Shown: in pieces, positions 1 to 7,335 of the stretch | Position numbering within the stretch: the stretch's first letter is position 1 | Layout of the letters: every line of letters begins with the position of its first letter | Assembly: GCA_963730165.1 (NCBI GenBank) | Contig: CAVSQS010000001.1 | Location: 434,001 to 498,000, forward strand | Length of the DNA stretch: 64,000 bases | Direction: 5' to 3' | Source: DASSQJ01 sp963730165 | GTDB lineage: Bacteria; Actinomycetota; Actinomycetes; Actinomycetales; Dermatophilaceae | Notes under the pieces: model-generated | What the model was told of the DNA's origin: nothing | Seen by the model: only the letters and a program-made list of their open reading frames with translations | The model's database searches: none | Position numbers and translations under genes: made by a program

Positions 1-77
1 AGGGCCGTCGTCAGCCCGGCCACGCCGCCCCCGACGACGAGGACGCGCGGGCCGGTCGCGAGGGCGGGCGCGGGCAT
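1..77 (-). CDS. hemG: Protoporphyrinogen/coproporphyrinogen oxidase, N-terminal fragment
   Basis: Only the first 25 codons lie in the window, read leftwards from an ATG at 77. They encode a short Pro/Ala-rich leader and then the FAD-binding Rossmann start (VLVVGGGVAGLTTA, a GxGxxG dinucleotide motif). The motif alone shows only a flavoprotein. Calling it HemG/HemY, the oxygen-dependent coproporphyrinogen III oxidase of Gram-positive haem synthesis, is inferred from hemE lying upstream on the same strand, as in many actinobacterial hemE-hemG-hemQ clusters. A lipoprotein gene on the opposite strand separates the two here. Confidence 0.6.
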   Translation of the reverse strand, partial: MPAPALATGPRVLVVGGGVAGLTTA

Positions 78-219
78 GGCCTCAGGGTCTCACGCGCGGC
101 CGACGCCACCGGCGCGGGGATGCCGTGCAGTCGTGACCGGATCGAGACCGTCGAGGCGGAACCCGCGCCGCCCCCGCCGCGCCCGACCGGTGACCAGCAC
201 CGCAGACGAAGGAGTCACC

Positions 220-1218
220 ATGTCGCGTCGCACCCCCCGACCCGCACTCGTCGCGACCTGCGCGGCAGCCCTCCTCACCCTCACCGGGGTCGCCGCCTGC
301 AGCGCCGGCGGCTCGTCCGACAGCGGCGCCGCGACGTCACTCAACGAGCAGGGTGCTCCTGCCGAGGGCGCCACCGGCGACGTCGCCGGAGGCTCCGGGC
401 CGCAGTCCGGGCAGGCGACGCGCGAGGGTGTCGCCTCCGGCGGCATCACCGCGGTCGACCCGGCCGTGGCGGCGACCAAGGTGGTCCGACGGGCCGAGCT
501 CGGGGTCCGTGTCGACGACGTCGAGACGGCGGCGACCGAGGTCCGCCGCGTCGCCGCGGAGCAGGGCGGTGTGGTGCGGTCCGAGAACATCACGAGTGAC
601 GGCGCCGACCCGACGCCCCGACCGGTCGAGCCCGGTGACGAGCCCGCGGTGGCCCGGGTGGCCGACGGCACGATCGTCGTCGCCGTTCCCGCCGAGCACC
701 TCGATGCCACCCTCGACCGGCTGGCGCGGGTCGGCGAGGTGGTTGCGCGCACCGTCATGACCGACGACGTCACCGCCCGGTACGCCGACACCGACTCGCG
801 GGTGGACTCGGCGCGCGCCAGCGTCGCGCGGATCCGTGCCCTGATGTCCGAGGCGACCAAGCTCGGCGACGTGGTGACGCTCGAGGCCGAGCTCTCCCGC
901 CGCCAGGCCGACCTCGAGGCCCTCGAGAGTCAGCTGGCCGCGCTCGACGGGCAGATCGCACTGTCCCCCGTCACGGTGCACCTCTCGACGACGACTCCGC
1001 CGCCGAGCACCGACGAGACCGGGTTCCTCGCCGGGCTCGCCGCCGGGTGGCGCGCCTTCACGGCATCGGTGACCGTCCTGCTCACCGTGCTCGGCGCACT
1101 CGTCCCGTTCGCGGTCGTCGCCGCCGTCGTCCTCGTACCCGCGCTCGTGTGGTGGCGCCGACGGGGAGGGCGCGCCGCGGCAGTCCCGGGGCCCGCCTCC
1201 GCTCCCCCGGCTCCCTGA
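220..1218 (+). CDS. DUF4349 domain lipoprotein
   Basis: Predicted 332-residue membrane-anchored lipoprotein. The ATG at 220 follows a GAAGGAG ribosome site, and a signal peptide with lipobox VAAC follows (Cys at about residue 26). A long Gly/Ser/Ala-rich linker precedes the DUF4349 core (about residues 85-260), which includes a charged coiled coil rich in Leu, Glu and Arg (residues 210-255). One hydrophobic helix (about 285-310) and a basic cytoplasmic tail WWRRRGG close the protein. The lipid anchor plus a C-terminal TM helix is usual for DUF4349. Its function is not established. A longer in-frame start at 76 is rejected because its first 48 residues are Arg/Pro-rich and precede the real signal peptide. 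Confidence 0.8.
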   Translation: MSRRTPRPALVATCAAALLTLTGVAACSAGGSSDSGAATSLNEQGAPAEGATGDVAGGSGPQSGQATREGVASGGITAVDPAVAATKVVRRAELGVRVDDVETAATEVRRVAAEQGGVVRSENITSDGADPTPRPVEPGDEPAVARVADGTIVVAVPAEHLDATLDRLARVGEVVARTVMTDDVTARYADTDSRVDSARASVARIRALMSEATKLGDVVTLEAELSRRQADLEALESQLAALDGQIALSPVTVHLSTTTPPPSTDETGFLAGLAAGWRAFTASVTVLLTVLGALVPFAVVAAVVLVPALVWWRRRGGRAAAVPGPASAPPAP

Positions 1219-1239
1219 CAGCGGCCGGGCGCGAGGGTC

Positions 1240-2313
1240 TCAGCGGGCCGAGACCTCGTGGACGAGCTCGACGACGCGGGTCAGCACGTCAGGATCGGTC
1301 CGCGGCAGCACGCCGTGACCGAGGTTGAAGACGTGGCCCGGGGCCGCTCGCCCTTCCTCGACGATCTCGCGGACCCGGCGCTCCACGGCCTCCCACGGGG
1401 CGAAGAGCAGCGCCGGGTCGAGGTTGCCCTGGACGGCGTACCGCCCGTCGAGCCGCTCGAGCGCGTCGGTCAGCGAGACCCGGTAGTCGACCCCGACCAC
1501 CTCGGCTCCCGCCTCGCCCATGAGCGCGAGGAGCTCGCCGGTCCCGACGCCGAAGTGGATGCGCGGGACACCGAGGTCCGCGACGGCCGCCAGCGCCGTC
1601 GCGGAGTGCTGCTGGACGAAGCGGGTGTAGTCGGCGCGGCTCAGCGCGCCGGCCCACGAGTCGAACAGCTGGACCACGGAGGCCCCCGCCTCGGCCTGCA
1701 CCCGCAGGAACGCACCGGCGATCTGCGCCAGCCGGGCACACAGGTCGCGCCACAGGTCCGGGTCGCCGTGCATGAGCGCCTTGGTGTGCTCGTGGTTCCG
1801 GGAGGGACCACCCTCGACGAGGTAGGACGCGAGGGTGAAGGGAGCGCCCGCGAAGCCGATCAGCGGGGTGCCACCCAGCTCTGCGGTGAGCAGCCGCACC
1901 GACTCGGTGATGTCGGGCACGAGGTCGGGCGTCAGCTCGGGGAGGCGCTCGAGGTCGGCCCGGGTCCGGAAAGGCTCGGCCACCACCGGGCCCACGCCCT
2001 GGACGATGTCCAGGTCGACCCCGACAGCCGCCAGCGGCACGACGATGTCGGAGAAGAAGATCGCCGCGTCCACCCCGTGCCGGCGCACCGGCTGGAGGGT
2101 GATCTCGGTGACGAGGTCGGGGCGTCGGCAGGACTCGAGCATGCCGACGTTCGCACGCACCCGTCGGTACTCCGGGAGCGACCGGCCGGCCTGGCGCATG
2201 AACCAGACGGGGGTGAACGGGACATGCTCGCGGCGGGCGGCACGCACGAGGACCGAGTCGGAGGGTGAGGCCACGGAGCCGGCGGGTCGGGCGGTGTCGT
2301 CGGGAGTCGTCAC
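1240..2313 (-). CDS. hemE: Uroporphyrinogen decarboxylase
   Basis: Cytosolic enzyme that decarboxylates the four acetate side chains of uroporphyrinogen III to give coproporphyrinogen III. The 357-residue length matches the family. Diagnostic segments are PVWFMRQAGRSLPEYR (substrate-binding Arg residues), the FSDIVVP loop with the catalytic Asp, GFAGAPFTLASYL, and a C-terminal FNLGHGVLP. A GTG start at 2313 is chosen because it gives the normal length and follows an AGAGGA-like site. An upstream GTG at 2352 would add 13 residues. An ATG at 2325 is in another frame and rejected. It supplies the intermediate used by HemG (left edge) and HemH (29371-30483). Confidence 0.93.
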   Translation of the reverse strand: MTTPDDTARPAGSVASPSDSVLVRAARREHVPFTPVWFMRQAGRSLPEYRRVRANVGMLESCRRPDLVTEITLQPVRRHGVDAAIFFSDIVVPLAAVGVDLDIVQGVGPVVAEPFRTRADLERLPELTPDLVPDITESVRLLTAELGGTPLIGFAGAPFTLASYLVEGGPSRNHEHTKALMHGDPDLWRDLCARLAQIAGAFLRVQAEAGASVVQLFDSWAGALSRADYTRFVQQHSATALAAVADLGVPRIHFGVGTGELLALMGEAGAEVVGVDYRVSLTDALERLDGRYAVQGNLDPALLFAPWEAVERRVREIVEEGRAAPGHVFNLGHGVLPRTDPDVLTRVVELVHEVSAR

Positions 2314-2393
2314 GGTGCGACATCCTCTCACCACGCCGCGGGGACTGCGCATCCCTCGACGGCGGGGTCTCCGTGGATGCGTGACCCGAGGTC

Positions 2394-3218
2394 TCAGAGG
2401 GCGATGACGGCGGCACCGCCGACCGCGAGGACGACCCCGACCTGCTGGATGCGTCGCAGCCGCTCCTTGACGACGAGGCGCGCGAGGAGCGCGGTGACGA
2501 CGGGGTAGAGCGACCCCAGCACCGCGGCGACGCTGACCTGGCCCCGAGAGGAGGCGACGGCGAAGAGCGCGTTGGCCGCGAGGTCACCCGAGCCGATGAG
2601 GAGCAGCGCCGGCGTCTCGCGGGCGGTGACCCCACCGACGGAGCGGGTCACGAGGGCCACGAGGAGCAGCACGGACACCGATGTCACGCGCATGCCCCAC
2701 AGCGTCATGAGCGTCGACTCCCGGGCCCCTCGGTCGAGGCAGAACAGCGCGAGCCCGAAGCCCACGGCGGCGCACCCGGCGAGGAGCACCGGGCGCGGGG
2801 AGACCGCACCGGTGAGCTCGGGCCCGGACGCGAGCGCGACGCCCGCCATCGCGAGGAACATCCCCACCCACGACCAGGCCGACGGCTGGTCGCCGGTGGC
2901 CACACCGAGCATCACCGGCACGACGACCCCGAGCGCGGCGATCGGGGCGACGACCCCCATCGTCCCGGCGGACAGGGCGGAGTAGAAGCAGACGAGCCCG
3001 GCCATCCCGGACAGCCCGGCCCCCGCCGCCCAGCCGACCCAGCCACCCCACGTGACGTCGGACCAGCGGACGGCGACGACGACACTGAGCAGGAGGAGGG
3101 CCAGGCCCTGGGTCCACCCGACGACGGCCACGGCGGGACGCCGCCTCGAGGCGAGGCCGGCGAAGAAGTCCGAGGTTCCCCAGGCGACGGAGGAGCCCAG
3201 CGCGAGGAGGCTCAGCAC
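2394..3218 (-). CDS. EamA/DMT-family transporter
   Basis: 274-residue integral membrane protein with about ten hydrophobic helices arranged as two EamA repeats of roughly five each, the drug/metabolite transporter fold. The first repeat begins at the N-terminus (SSVAWGTSDFFAGLASRRR). The second ends with AVLGSLYPVVTALLARLVV and a short basic tail, the usual DMT pattern. The substrate cannot be told from sequence; family members export amino acids, purines, sugars or drugs. The GTG start at 3218 has no Shine-Dalgarno sequence but sits 6 nt after a TACCGT -10 element. Confidence 0.82.
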   Translation of the reverse strand: MLSLLALGSSVAWGTSDFFAGLASRRRPAVAVVGWTQGLALLLLSVVVAVRWSDVTWGGWVGWAAGAGLSGMAGLVCFYSALSAGTMGVVAPIAALGVVVPVMLGVATGDQPSAWSWVGMFLAMAGVALASGPELTGAVSPRPVLLAGCAAVGFGLALFCLDRGARESTLMTLWGMRVTSVSVLLLVALVTRSVGGVTARETPALLLIGSGDLAANALFAVASSRGQVSVAAVLGSLYPVVTALLARLVVKERLRRIQQVGVVLAVGGAAVIAL

Positions 3219-3224
3219 GGACGT

Positions 3225-3230
3225 ACGGTA
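3225..3230 (-). promoter_or_regulatory. Leaderless -10 element of the EamA gene
   Basis: TACCGT on the minus strand, 6 nt before the GTG start at 3218, with no ribosome-binding sequence between. This is the spacing expected when transcription starts on the first base of the start codon. Confidence 0.45.
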
Positions 3231-3286
3231 CCGACGAGGTGGCCCGAGCCCGGCGTGGCCTCACCCGATGGGACGCCGCGCCGATC

Positions 3287-3292
3287 TACATT
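3287..3292 (+). promoter_or_regulatory. Leaderless -10 element of the DUF3000 gene
   Basis: TACATT lies 6 nt before the GTG at 3299 with no Shine-Dalgarno sequence. It supports this GTG over the in-frame ATG 60 nt upstream. Confidence 0.45.
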
Positions 3293-3298
3293 GGCGCC

Positions 3299-3883
3299 GT
3301 GGCCAGCCGCACCGTCACCGGTCGCGAGTCGCCGGAGTTCGCCCGCGCTCTCGAGGAGCTGCACCATGCCCGGCTGCGCCCCGAGGTGCGCCTCACCGAG
3401 GTCCCGGCACCGCAGCGGATCGCCCCGTACGCGGTGGCGCTGACCGCCGACGTCCTCGACCCGCGCGACCACGAGGAGGAGCTGGCCTCCGGGCGGTTCG
3501 TCCTGCTCCACGACCCCTCGGAGCCCGAGCCGTGGGGCGGCCAGTGGCGAGCGGTCACCTTCGCCCGCGCCGAGCTCGAGGCCGAGCTCGCCACGGACCC
3601 GCTGCTCGGCGAGGTCGGCTGGACCTGGCTCACCGACGCCCTCGACGGACGCGGCGTCCCGTACGTCGCTCCCGCCGGAACGGTCACCCGGGTCGTCTCG
3701 GAGAGCTTCGGCGGCCTCGCCGACCGCCCGCCGAGCGTCGAGATGGAGGTCCGTGCCTCGTGGACCCCGCTCGGCCCCGAGGTGGGTGAGCACCTGACGG
3801 CGTGGTCCGACCTGCTGTGCACCATCGCCGGCCTGCCCCCGCTCCCCGAGGGCGTCGTCGCCCTCCCCGGACCCCGGCGCTGA
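3299..3883 (+). CDS. DUF3000 family protein
   Basis: 194-residue soluble protein of an actinobacteria-restricted family with no known function. Recognised by the N-terminal FARALEELHHARLRPEVRL helix, the block RIAPYAVALTADV, and the tryptophan-rich middle WGGQWRAVTFARAELE followed by GWTWLTDAL. No catalytic motif or membrane segment is visible. The stop codon directly abuts the RNase D start, so the two are almost certainly co-transcribed; this pairing is widely conserved in actinobacteria. Start chosen from the leaderless -10 spacing; an upstream ATG at 3239 would add 20 poorly conserved residues. Confidence 0.85.
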   Translation: MASRTVTGRESPEFARALEELHHARLRPEVRLTEVPAPQRIAPYAVALTADVLDPRDHEEELASGRFVLLHDPSEPEPWGGQWRAVTFARAELEAELATDPLLGEVGWTWLTDALDGRGVPYVAPAGTVTRVVSESFGGLADRPPSVEMEVRASWTPLGPEVGEHLTAWSDLLCTIAGLPPLPEGVVALPGPRR

Positions 3884-5128
3884 ATGACCGACACCGACCG
3901 TGCCCCCGACACCGGCGACGTCGACGACGGCACGACCGAGGCGCCGGCCCTCCTCGAGGAGCCGTCCGAGGGCGTCCCCCACGTCGTGACGACCGAGCGC
4001 GGACTCGACGAGGCGGCTGCGGCCGTCGCCGCCGGCGAGGGGCCGGTCGCGATCGACGCCGAGCGTGCCTCCGGCTACCGGTACGGCCAGCGGGCCTACC
4101 TGGTGCAGCTGCGACGGGAGGGGGCAGGCACGTGGCTCATCGACCCGGCCGCGGTCCCTGACCTGGGCCCGCTCGACGACGCGATCGGGCCGGCCGAGTG
4201 GATCCTCCACGCCGCGACCCAGGACCTCGCCTGCCTGGCCGAGGTGGGGCTGCGCCCGCGCCAGCTCTTCGACACCGAGCTCGCCGCCCGCATCCTCGGG
4301 CTGCCCCGGGTCGGGCTCGCGGCGGTCGTCGAGCACTACCTCGGGCTTCGTCTGGCCAAGGAGCACTCCGCCGTCGACTGGTCCACCCGCCCCCTGCCCG
4401 AACCGTGGCTTCGGTACGCCGCGCTCGACGTCGAGGTCCTCGGCGAGCTGCGCAACCTCATGGGGGTCGACCTCGCCGCTCAGGGCAAGGACGAGTGGGC
4501 GCGGCAGGAGTTCGCGGCCCTGCTGTCGTGGACCCCGACCGAACGGCTCGACCCGTGGCGGCGCACCTCGGGCATCAACACGTTGCGCTCGCGGCGGGCG
4601 GTCGCCACCGTGCGGGAGCTCTGGTACGCCCGCGACGACATCGCTCGCGAGCGGGACACCTCGATCGGCCGGGTGCTGCCCGATGCCGCCCTCGTCGAGA
4701 TCGCCCGGGTGGCCCCGCGCTCGACCTCCGACCTGCCCAGCGGGCACCGGGCCATCGCCCGGTACGGGCGCCAGTGGGTCGAGGCGGTGCGCCGGGCCCA
4801 GGAGCTTCCGGAGGACCAGCTGCCGCTGCGATCCCTGCCTCCCGACGGCCCGCCGCCGCCGCGGGTGTGGGCCGACAAGAACCCGGTGGCCGCCGCTCGG
4901 CTGGCCGACGCGCGTGCCGCCCTCACCACGTTCGCCGAGGAGCACACCATCCCGGTCGAGAACGTCTGCTCCCCCGACCCGTTGCGCCGGGTCGTGTGGA
5001 GCCCCCCCGAGGGCCGCGACAGCAGCTCGTTCGCCGAGGCCCTCGACGAGTACGGCGTGCGGCCCTGGCAGGCCGAGATCGTCGCGCCCATGCTCGCCGC
5101 CGCCTTCGCCGCGCATCCCGACGACTGA
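3884..5128 (+). CDS. rnd: Ribonuclease D (DEDDy 3'-5' exonuclease with HRDC domain)
   Basis: 414-residue cytosolic 3'-5' exoribonuclease thought to trim tRNA and other stable RNA 3' ends. The exonuclease fold covers about residues 35-205. Exo I is DAE (Asp57, Glu59), Exo II carries Asp114 within HAATQDL, and Exo III has Tyr178 and Asp182 in RYAALDVEVL, so all DEDDy metal ligands are present. An HRDC domain follows (about 225-305), and a second helical HRDC-like C-terminal part reaches the end. The acidic 30-residue N-terminal extension is common in actinobacterial members. The ATG starts immediately after the DUF3000 stop with no intergenic space. Confidence 0.9.
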   Translation: MTDTDRAPDTGDVDDGTTEAPALLEEPSEGVPHVVTTERGLDEAAAAVAAGEGPVAIDAERASGYRYGQRAYLVQLRREGAGTWLIDPAAVPDLGPLDDAIGPAEWILHAATQDLACLAEVGLRPRQLFDTELAARILGLPRVGLAAVVEHYLGLRLAKEHSAVDWSTRPLPEPWLRYAALDVEVLGELRNLMGVDLAAQGKDEWARQEFAALLSWTPTERLDPWRRTSGINTLRSRRAVATVRELWYARDDIARERDTSIGRVLPDAALVEIARVAPRSTSDLPSGHRAIARYGRQWVEAVRRAQELPEDQLPLRSLPPDGPPPPRVWADKNPVAAARLADARAALTTFAEEHTIPVENVCSPDPLRRVVWSPPEGRDSSSFAEALDEYGVRPWQAEIVAPMLAAAFAAHPDD

Positions 5129-5173
5129 CCGCGGCGCCACGTCGCGCGTCGACCGGGGGCCCACGTCGCCATC

Positions 5174-5203
5174 TTGACATGCAAGCATTGACTTGCCTAT
5201 TGT
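5174..5203 (+). promoter_or_regulatory. Leaderless promoter with ArsR-type operator
   Basis: TTGACA (5174-5179), an 18-nt spacer and TATTGT (5198-5203), then 6 nt to the GTG at 5210, a near-consensus sigma-70-type leaderless promoter. The spacer holds the inverted repeat GCAAG-CATTGA-CTTGC (5181-5196). Its position between -35 and -10 is what an autorepressor such as the ArsR protein encoded downstream would need. The repressor assignment is inference. Confidence 0.7.
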
Positions 5204-5209
5204 CGAGCC

Positions 5210-5509
5210 GTGGGCGACCAGGAGGACCTGCTCTTCAAGGCCCTCGCCGACCGCACCCGGCGCGCGCTGCTCGACGCGCTCGTCGAGCGTGAGGGCCAGA
5301 CGCTCTTCGAGCTGTGCGGGCGGATGGCGAGCGTCCACGGACTGACGTCGACCCGCCAGGCGATCTCGCAGCACCTCGCCGTGCTCGAGGCGGCCGGGCT
5401 GGTGCGGGTGCGCCGCGAGGGGCGCTACCGGCTGCACGACGTCGACACCGCCCCGCTGCGCCCGCTGCGGCAGCGCTGGCTCCGACCCGAGGAGAGGACC
5501 GACCCGTGA
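5210..5509 (+). CDS. ArsR-family winged-helix repressor
   Basis: 99-residue dimeric winged-helix regulator. Residues 5-30 (LLFKALADRTRRALLDAL) form the first helices. The recognition helix segment TSTRQAISQHLAVLEAAGLV spans about residues 44-63, and the wing VRVRREGRYRLH follows. No Cys cluster of a metal sensor (such as CxC) is visible, so it probably senses something other than As, Cd or Zn. Its stop overlaps the start of the VOC gene by 4 nt (GTGA), implying translational coupling. The operator at 5181-5196 suggests autoregulation of the pair. Confidence 0.85.
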   Translation: MGDQEDLLFKALADRTRRALLDALVEREGQTLFELCGRMASVHGLTSTRQAISQHLAVLEAAGLVRVRREGRYRLHDVDTAPLRPLRQRWLRPEERTDP

Positions 5510-5895
5510 AGATCGCCCTGACGAGCGTGTTCGTCGACGACCAGGCCGCCGCCCACGACTTCTACACCCGCGTGCTGGGGCTCGTGACCAGGCACGACAT
5601 CCCGATGGGCGAGCACCGCTGGCTCACCGTCGTCAGCCCCGAGGCGCCCGACGGCGTCGAGCTCGTGCTCGAGCCGAACGAGCACCCCGCGGCACACGCG
5701 TTCCAGGCGGCGATGGCCTCCGACGGCATCCCGGTCGCCGTCTTCGCCGTCCCGGACGTCGAGGCCGAGCACGAGCGGCTCCTCGGGCTGGGGGTCACCT
5801 TCACGCAGCCGCCGACGCCCATGGGGCCGGTCGTCACGGCCGTGCTCGACGACACCTGCGGCAACCTCGTCCAGATCATGTCCCCCGGCGGCTGA
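5506..5895 (+). CDS. VOC-family (glyoxalase/extradiol/bleomycin-resistance fold) protein
   Basis: 129-residue single-domain VOC protein: two beta-alpha-beta-beta-beta modules. The N-terminal module is IALTSVFVDDQAAAHDFYTRVLGL. The C-terminal module is PVAVFAVPDVEAEHERLLGLGV, ending in DTCGNLVQIM. Such proteins are metal-dependent lyases, dioxygenases or drug-binding proteins; the substrate is not predictable. GTG start at 5506 overlaps the ArsR stop, giving an ArsR-VOC two-gene operon, a common actinobacterial arrangement. The reading frame is open further upstream, but that part lies over arsR in another frame and is not coding. Confidence 0.85.
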   Translation: MKIALTSVFVDDQAAAHDFYTRVLGLVTRHDIPMGEHRWLTVVSPEAPDGVELVLEPNEHPAAHAFQAAMASDGIPVAVFAVPDVEAEHERLLGLGVTFTQPPTPMGPVVTAVLDDTCGNLVQIMSPGG

Positions 5896-6034
5896 GCGGG
5901 CCGCCCTCATCCGCGCGACCACCCCGGCGACGCCGCAGCAGGTGCTCCGACCGCAGCACCTCCTGCTCCGTGGCGCGCGGTAGGGACGGGAGCGAGAACC
6001 AGGGGTGACGACGGTCACCACGCCCCACCTCTCG

Positions 6035-6060
6035 TTGACTAAGCGCTCGCTTAGTAGCAT
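6035..6060 (+). promoter_or_regulatory. Perfect 18-bp palindrome (TetR-type operator) before fadA-fadB
   Basis: ACTAAGCGCTCGCTTAGT at 6038-6055 is a perfect palindrome. It overlaps a TTGACT (6035-6040) and directly precedes TAGCAT (6055-6060), 60 nt before the thiolase start. The TTGACT-TAGCAT spacing of 14 nt is short, so the exact promoter is uncertain. Palindromes of this size and composition are typical of TetR-family fatty-acid regulators. No TetR gene is in the window, so the regulator would act from elsewhere. Confidence 0.65.
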
Positions 6061-6120
6061 GGACAGCGGTCCCGGCGTGCGCCGGGCCGATCCCCGTCCC
6101 CGACCAGGGAGGCCACGCCC

Positions 6121-7332
6121 GTGCCCCGCTCCCTCCAGGACGTCGTCTTCGTCGACGGCGTCCGCACCCCGTTCGGCAAGGCCGGCGAGAAGGGCATGTA
6201 CGCCCAGACCCGCGCGGACGACCTCGTCATCAAGTGCGTCCGCGAGCTGCTGCGCCGCCATCCCGAGCTCCCCAAGGAGCGCGTCGAGGAGGTCGCCATC
6301 GCGGCGACCACCCAGATCGGGGACCAGGGCCTGACCCTCGGTCGGCTCGGCAGCCTGCTCTCCGGCCTCCCCACGAGCACCCCCGGGTACTCCGTCGACC
6401 GGATGTGTGCCGGCGCGATGACCGCGGTCACCAACCTCGCCTCGGCGATCGGCGTCGGTGCCATCGACGTGGCGATCGCCGGCGGCGTCGAGCACATGGG
6501 CCGACACCCGATGGGCGAGGGCATCGACCCCAACCCGCGGATCGTCGCCGAGAAGATCGTCGACGAGTCCGCGCTCGTCATGGGCAAGACCGCCGAGAAC
6601 CTCCACGACCGCTTCCCGCAGCTGACCAAGGAGCGCAGCGACGCCTTCGCCCTCGGCAGCCAGCGCAAGCTCGCCGCCGCGTACGAGACGAACAGGATCC
6701 AGCCCGACCTCGTGCCCGTGGCGACCCGCCACGTCGAGAAGGGCTGGGGTCTGGCGACGGCCGACGAGCCGCCGCGCCCGGGCACCACGCTCGAGGAGCT
6801 CGCGACGCTCCGCACGCCGTTCCGCCCGCACGGCAAGGTCACCGCGGGCAACGCGGCCGGCCTCAACGACGGCGCGACCGCGTGCATCCTCGCCTCGCAG
6901 CAGGCCGCCGACGAGCTCGGCCTGCCGGTCCGGATGCGGATGGTCTCCTACGCCTTCGTGGGCGTTGACCCCGAGGTCATGGGCATCGGCCCCATCCCCG
7001 CCACGGAGAAGGCGCTGGCCAAGGCCGGCCTCGCCATCGACGACATCGGCCTCTTCGAGCTCAACGAGGCCTTCGCGGTCCAGGTCCTCTCCTTCCTCGA
7101 CCACTTCGGCATCGCCGACGACGACGAGCGGGTCAACCCCTACGGAGGGGCGATCGCCACCGGTCACCCCCTCGCGTCCTCCGGGATCCGCCTGATGAAC
7201 CAGCTGGCCCGCGAGTTCGAGGAGCACCCCGAGGTCCGCTACGGCCTGACCGCGATGTGCATCGGCATCGGCATGGGCGGCGCCGTCATCTGGGAGAACC
7301 CGCACCACGCCGACTACCGCACGGAGGCCTGA
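6121..7332 (+). CDS. fadA: Acetyl-CoA acyltransferase (thiolase), beta-oxidation
   Basis: 403-residue thiolase, predicted to cleave 3-ketoacyl-CoA with CoA in fatty-acid beta-oxidation. The catalytic triad is visible: nucleophile Cys96 in DRMCAGAM, His349 in ATGHPLAS and Cys380 in MCIGIGMGG. GTG start at 6121 follows GGGAGG. It precedes fadB by 3 nt, forming the FadAB trifunctional complex, with the palindromic operator at 6038-6055 upstream. A biosynthetic thiolase role is less likely because of the fadB partner. Confidence 0.92.
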   Translation: MPRSLQDVVFVDGVRTPFGKAGEKGMYAQTRADDLVIKCVRELLRRHPELPKERVEEVAIAATTQIGDQGLTLGRLGSLLSGLPTSTPGYSVDRMCAGAMTAVTNLASAIGVGAIDVAIAGGVEHMGRHPMGEGIDPNPRIVAEKIVDESALVMGKTAENLHDRFPQLTKERSDAFALGSQRKLAAAYETNRIQPDLVPVATRHVEKGWGLATADEPPRPGTTLEELATLRTPFRPHGKVTAGNAAGLNDGATACILASQQAADELGLPVRMRMVSYAFVGVDPEVMGIGPIPATEKALAKAGLAIDDIGLFELNEAFAVQVLSFLDHFGIADDDERVNPYGGAIATGHPLASSGIRLMNQLAREFEEHPEVRYGLTAMCIGIGMGGAVIWENPHHADYRTEA

Positions 7333-7335
7333 GCC

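Noticed and set aside
2322..2325. ATG close to a good AGAGG site upstream of hemE
   Set aside because: Out of frame with HemE; it opens only an Arg-rich shadow frame.
3212..5437. A 741-codon open frame on the minus strand across DUF3000, RNase D and ArsR
   Set aside because: Antisense to recognised genes. Arg/Gly/Asp-rich low-complexity translation of the kind produced by third-position GC bias.
6035..6060. TTGACT/TAGCAT as an ordinary -35/-10 promoter for fadA
   Set aside because: The 14-nt spacing is too short for a confident call, so only the palindrome is claimed.
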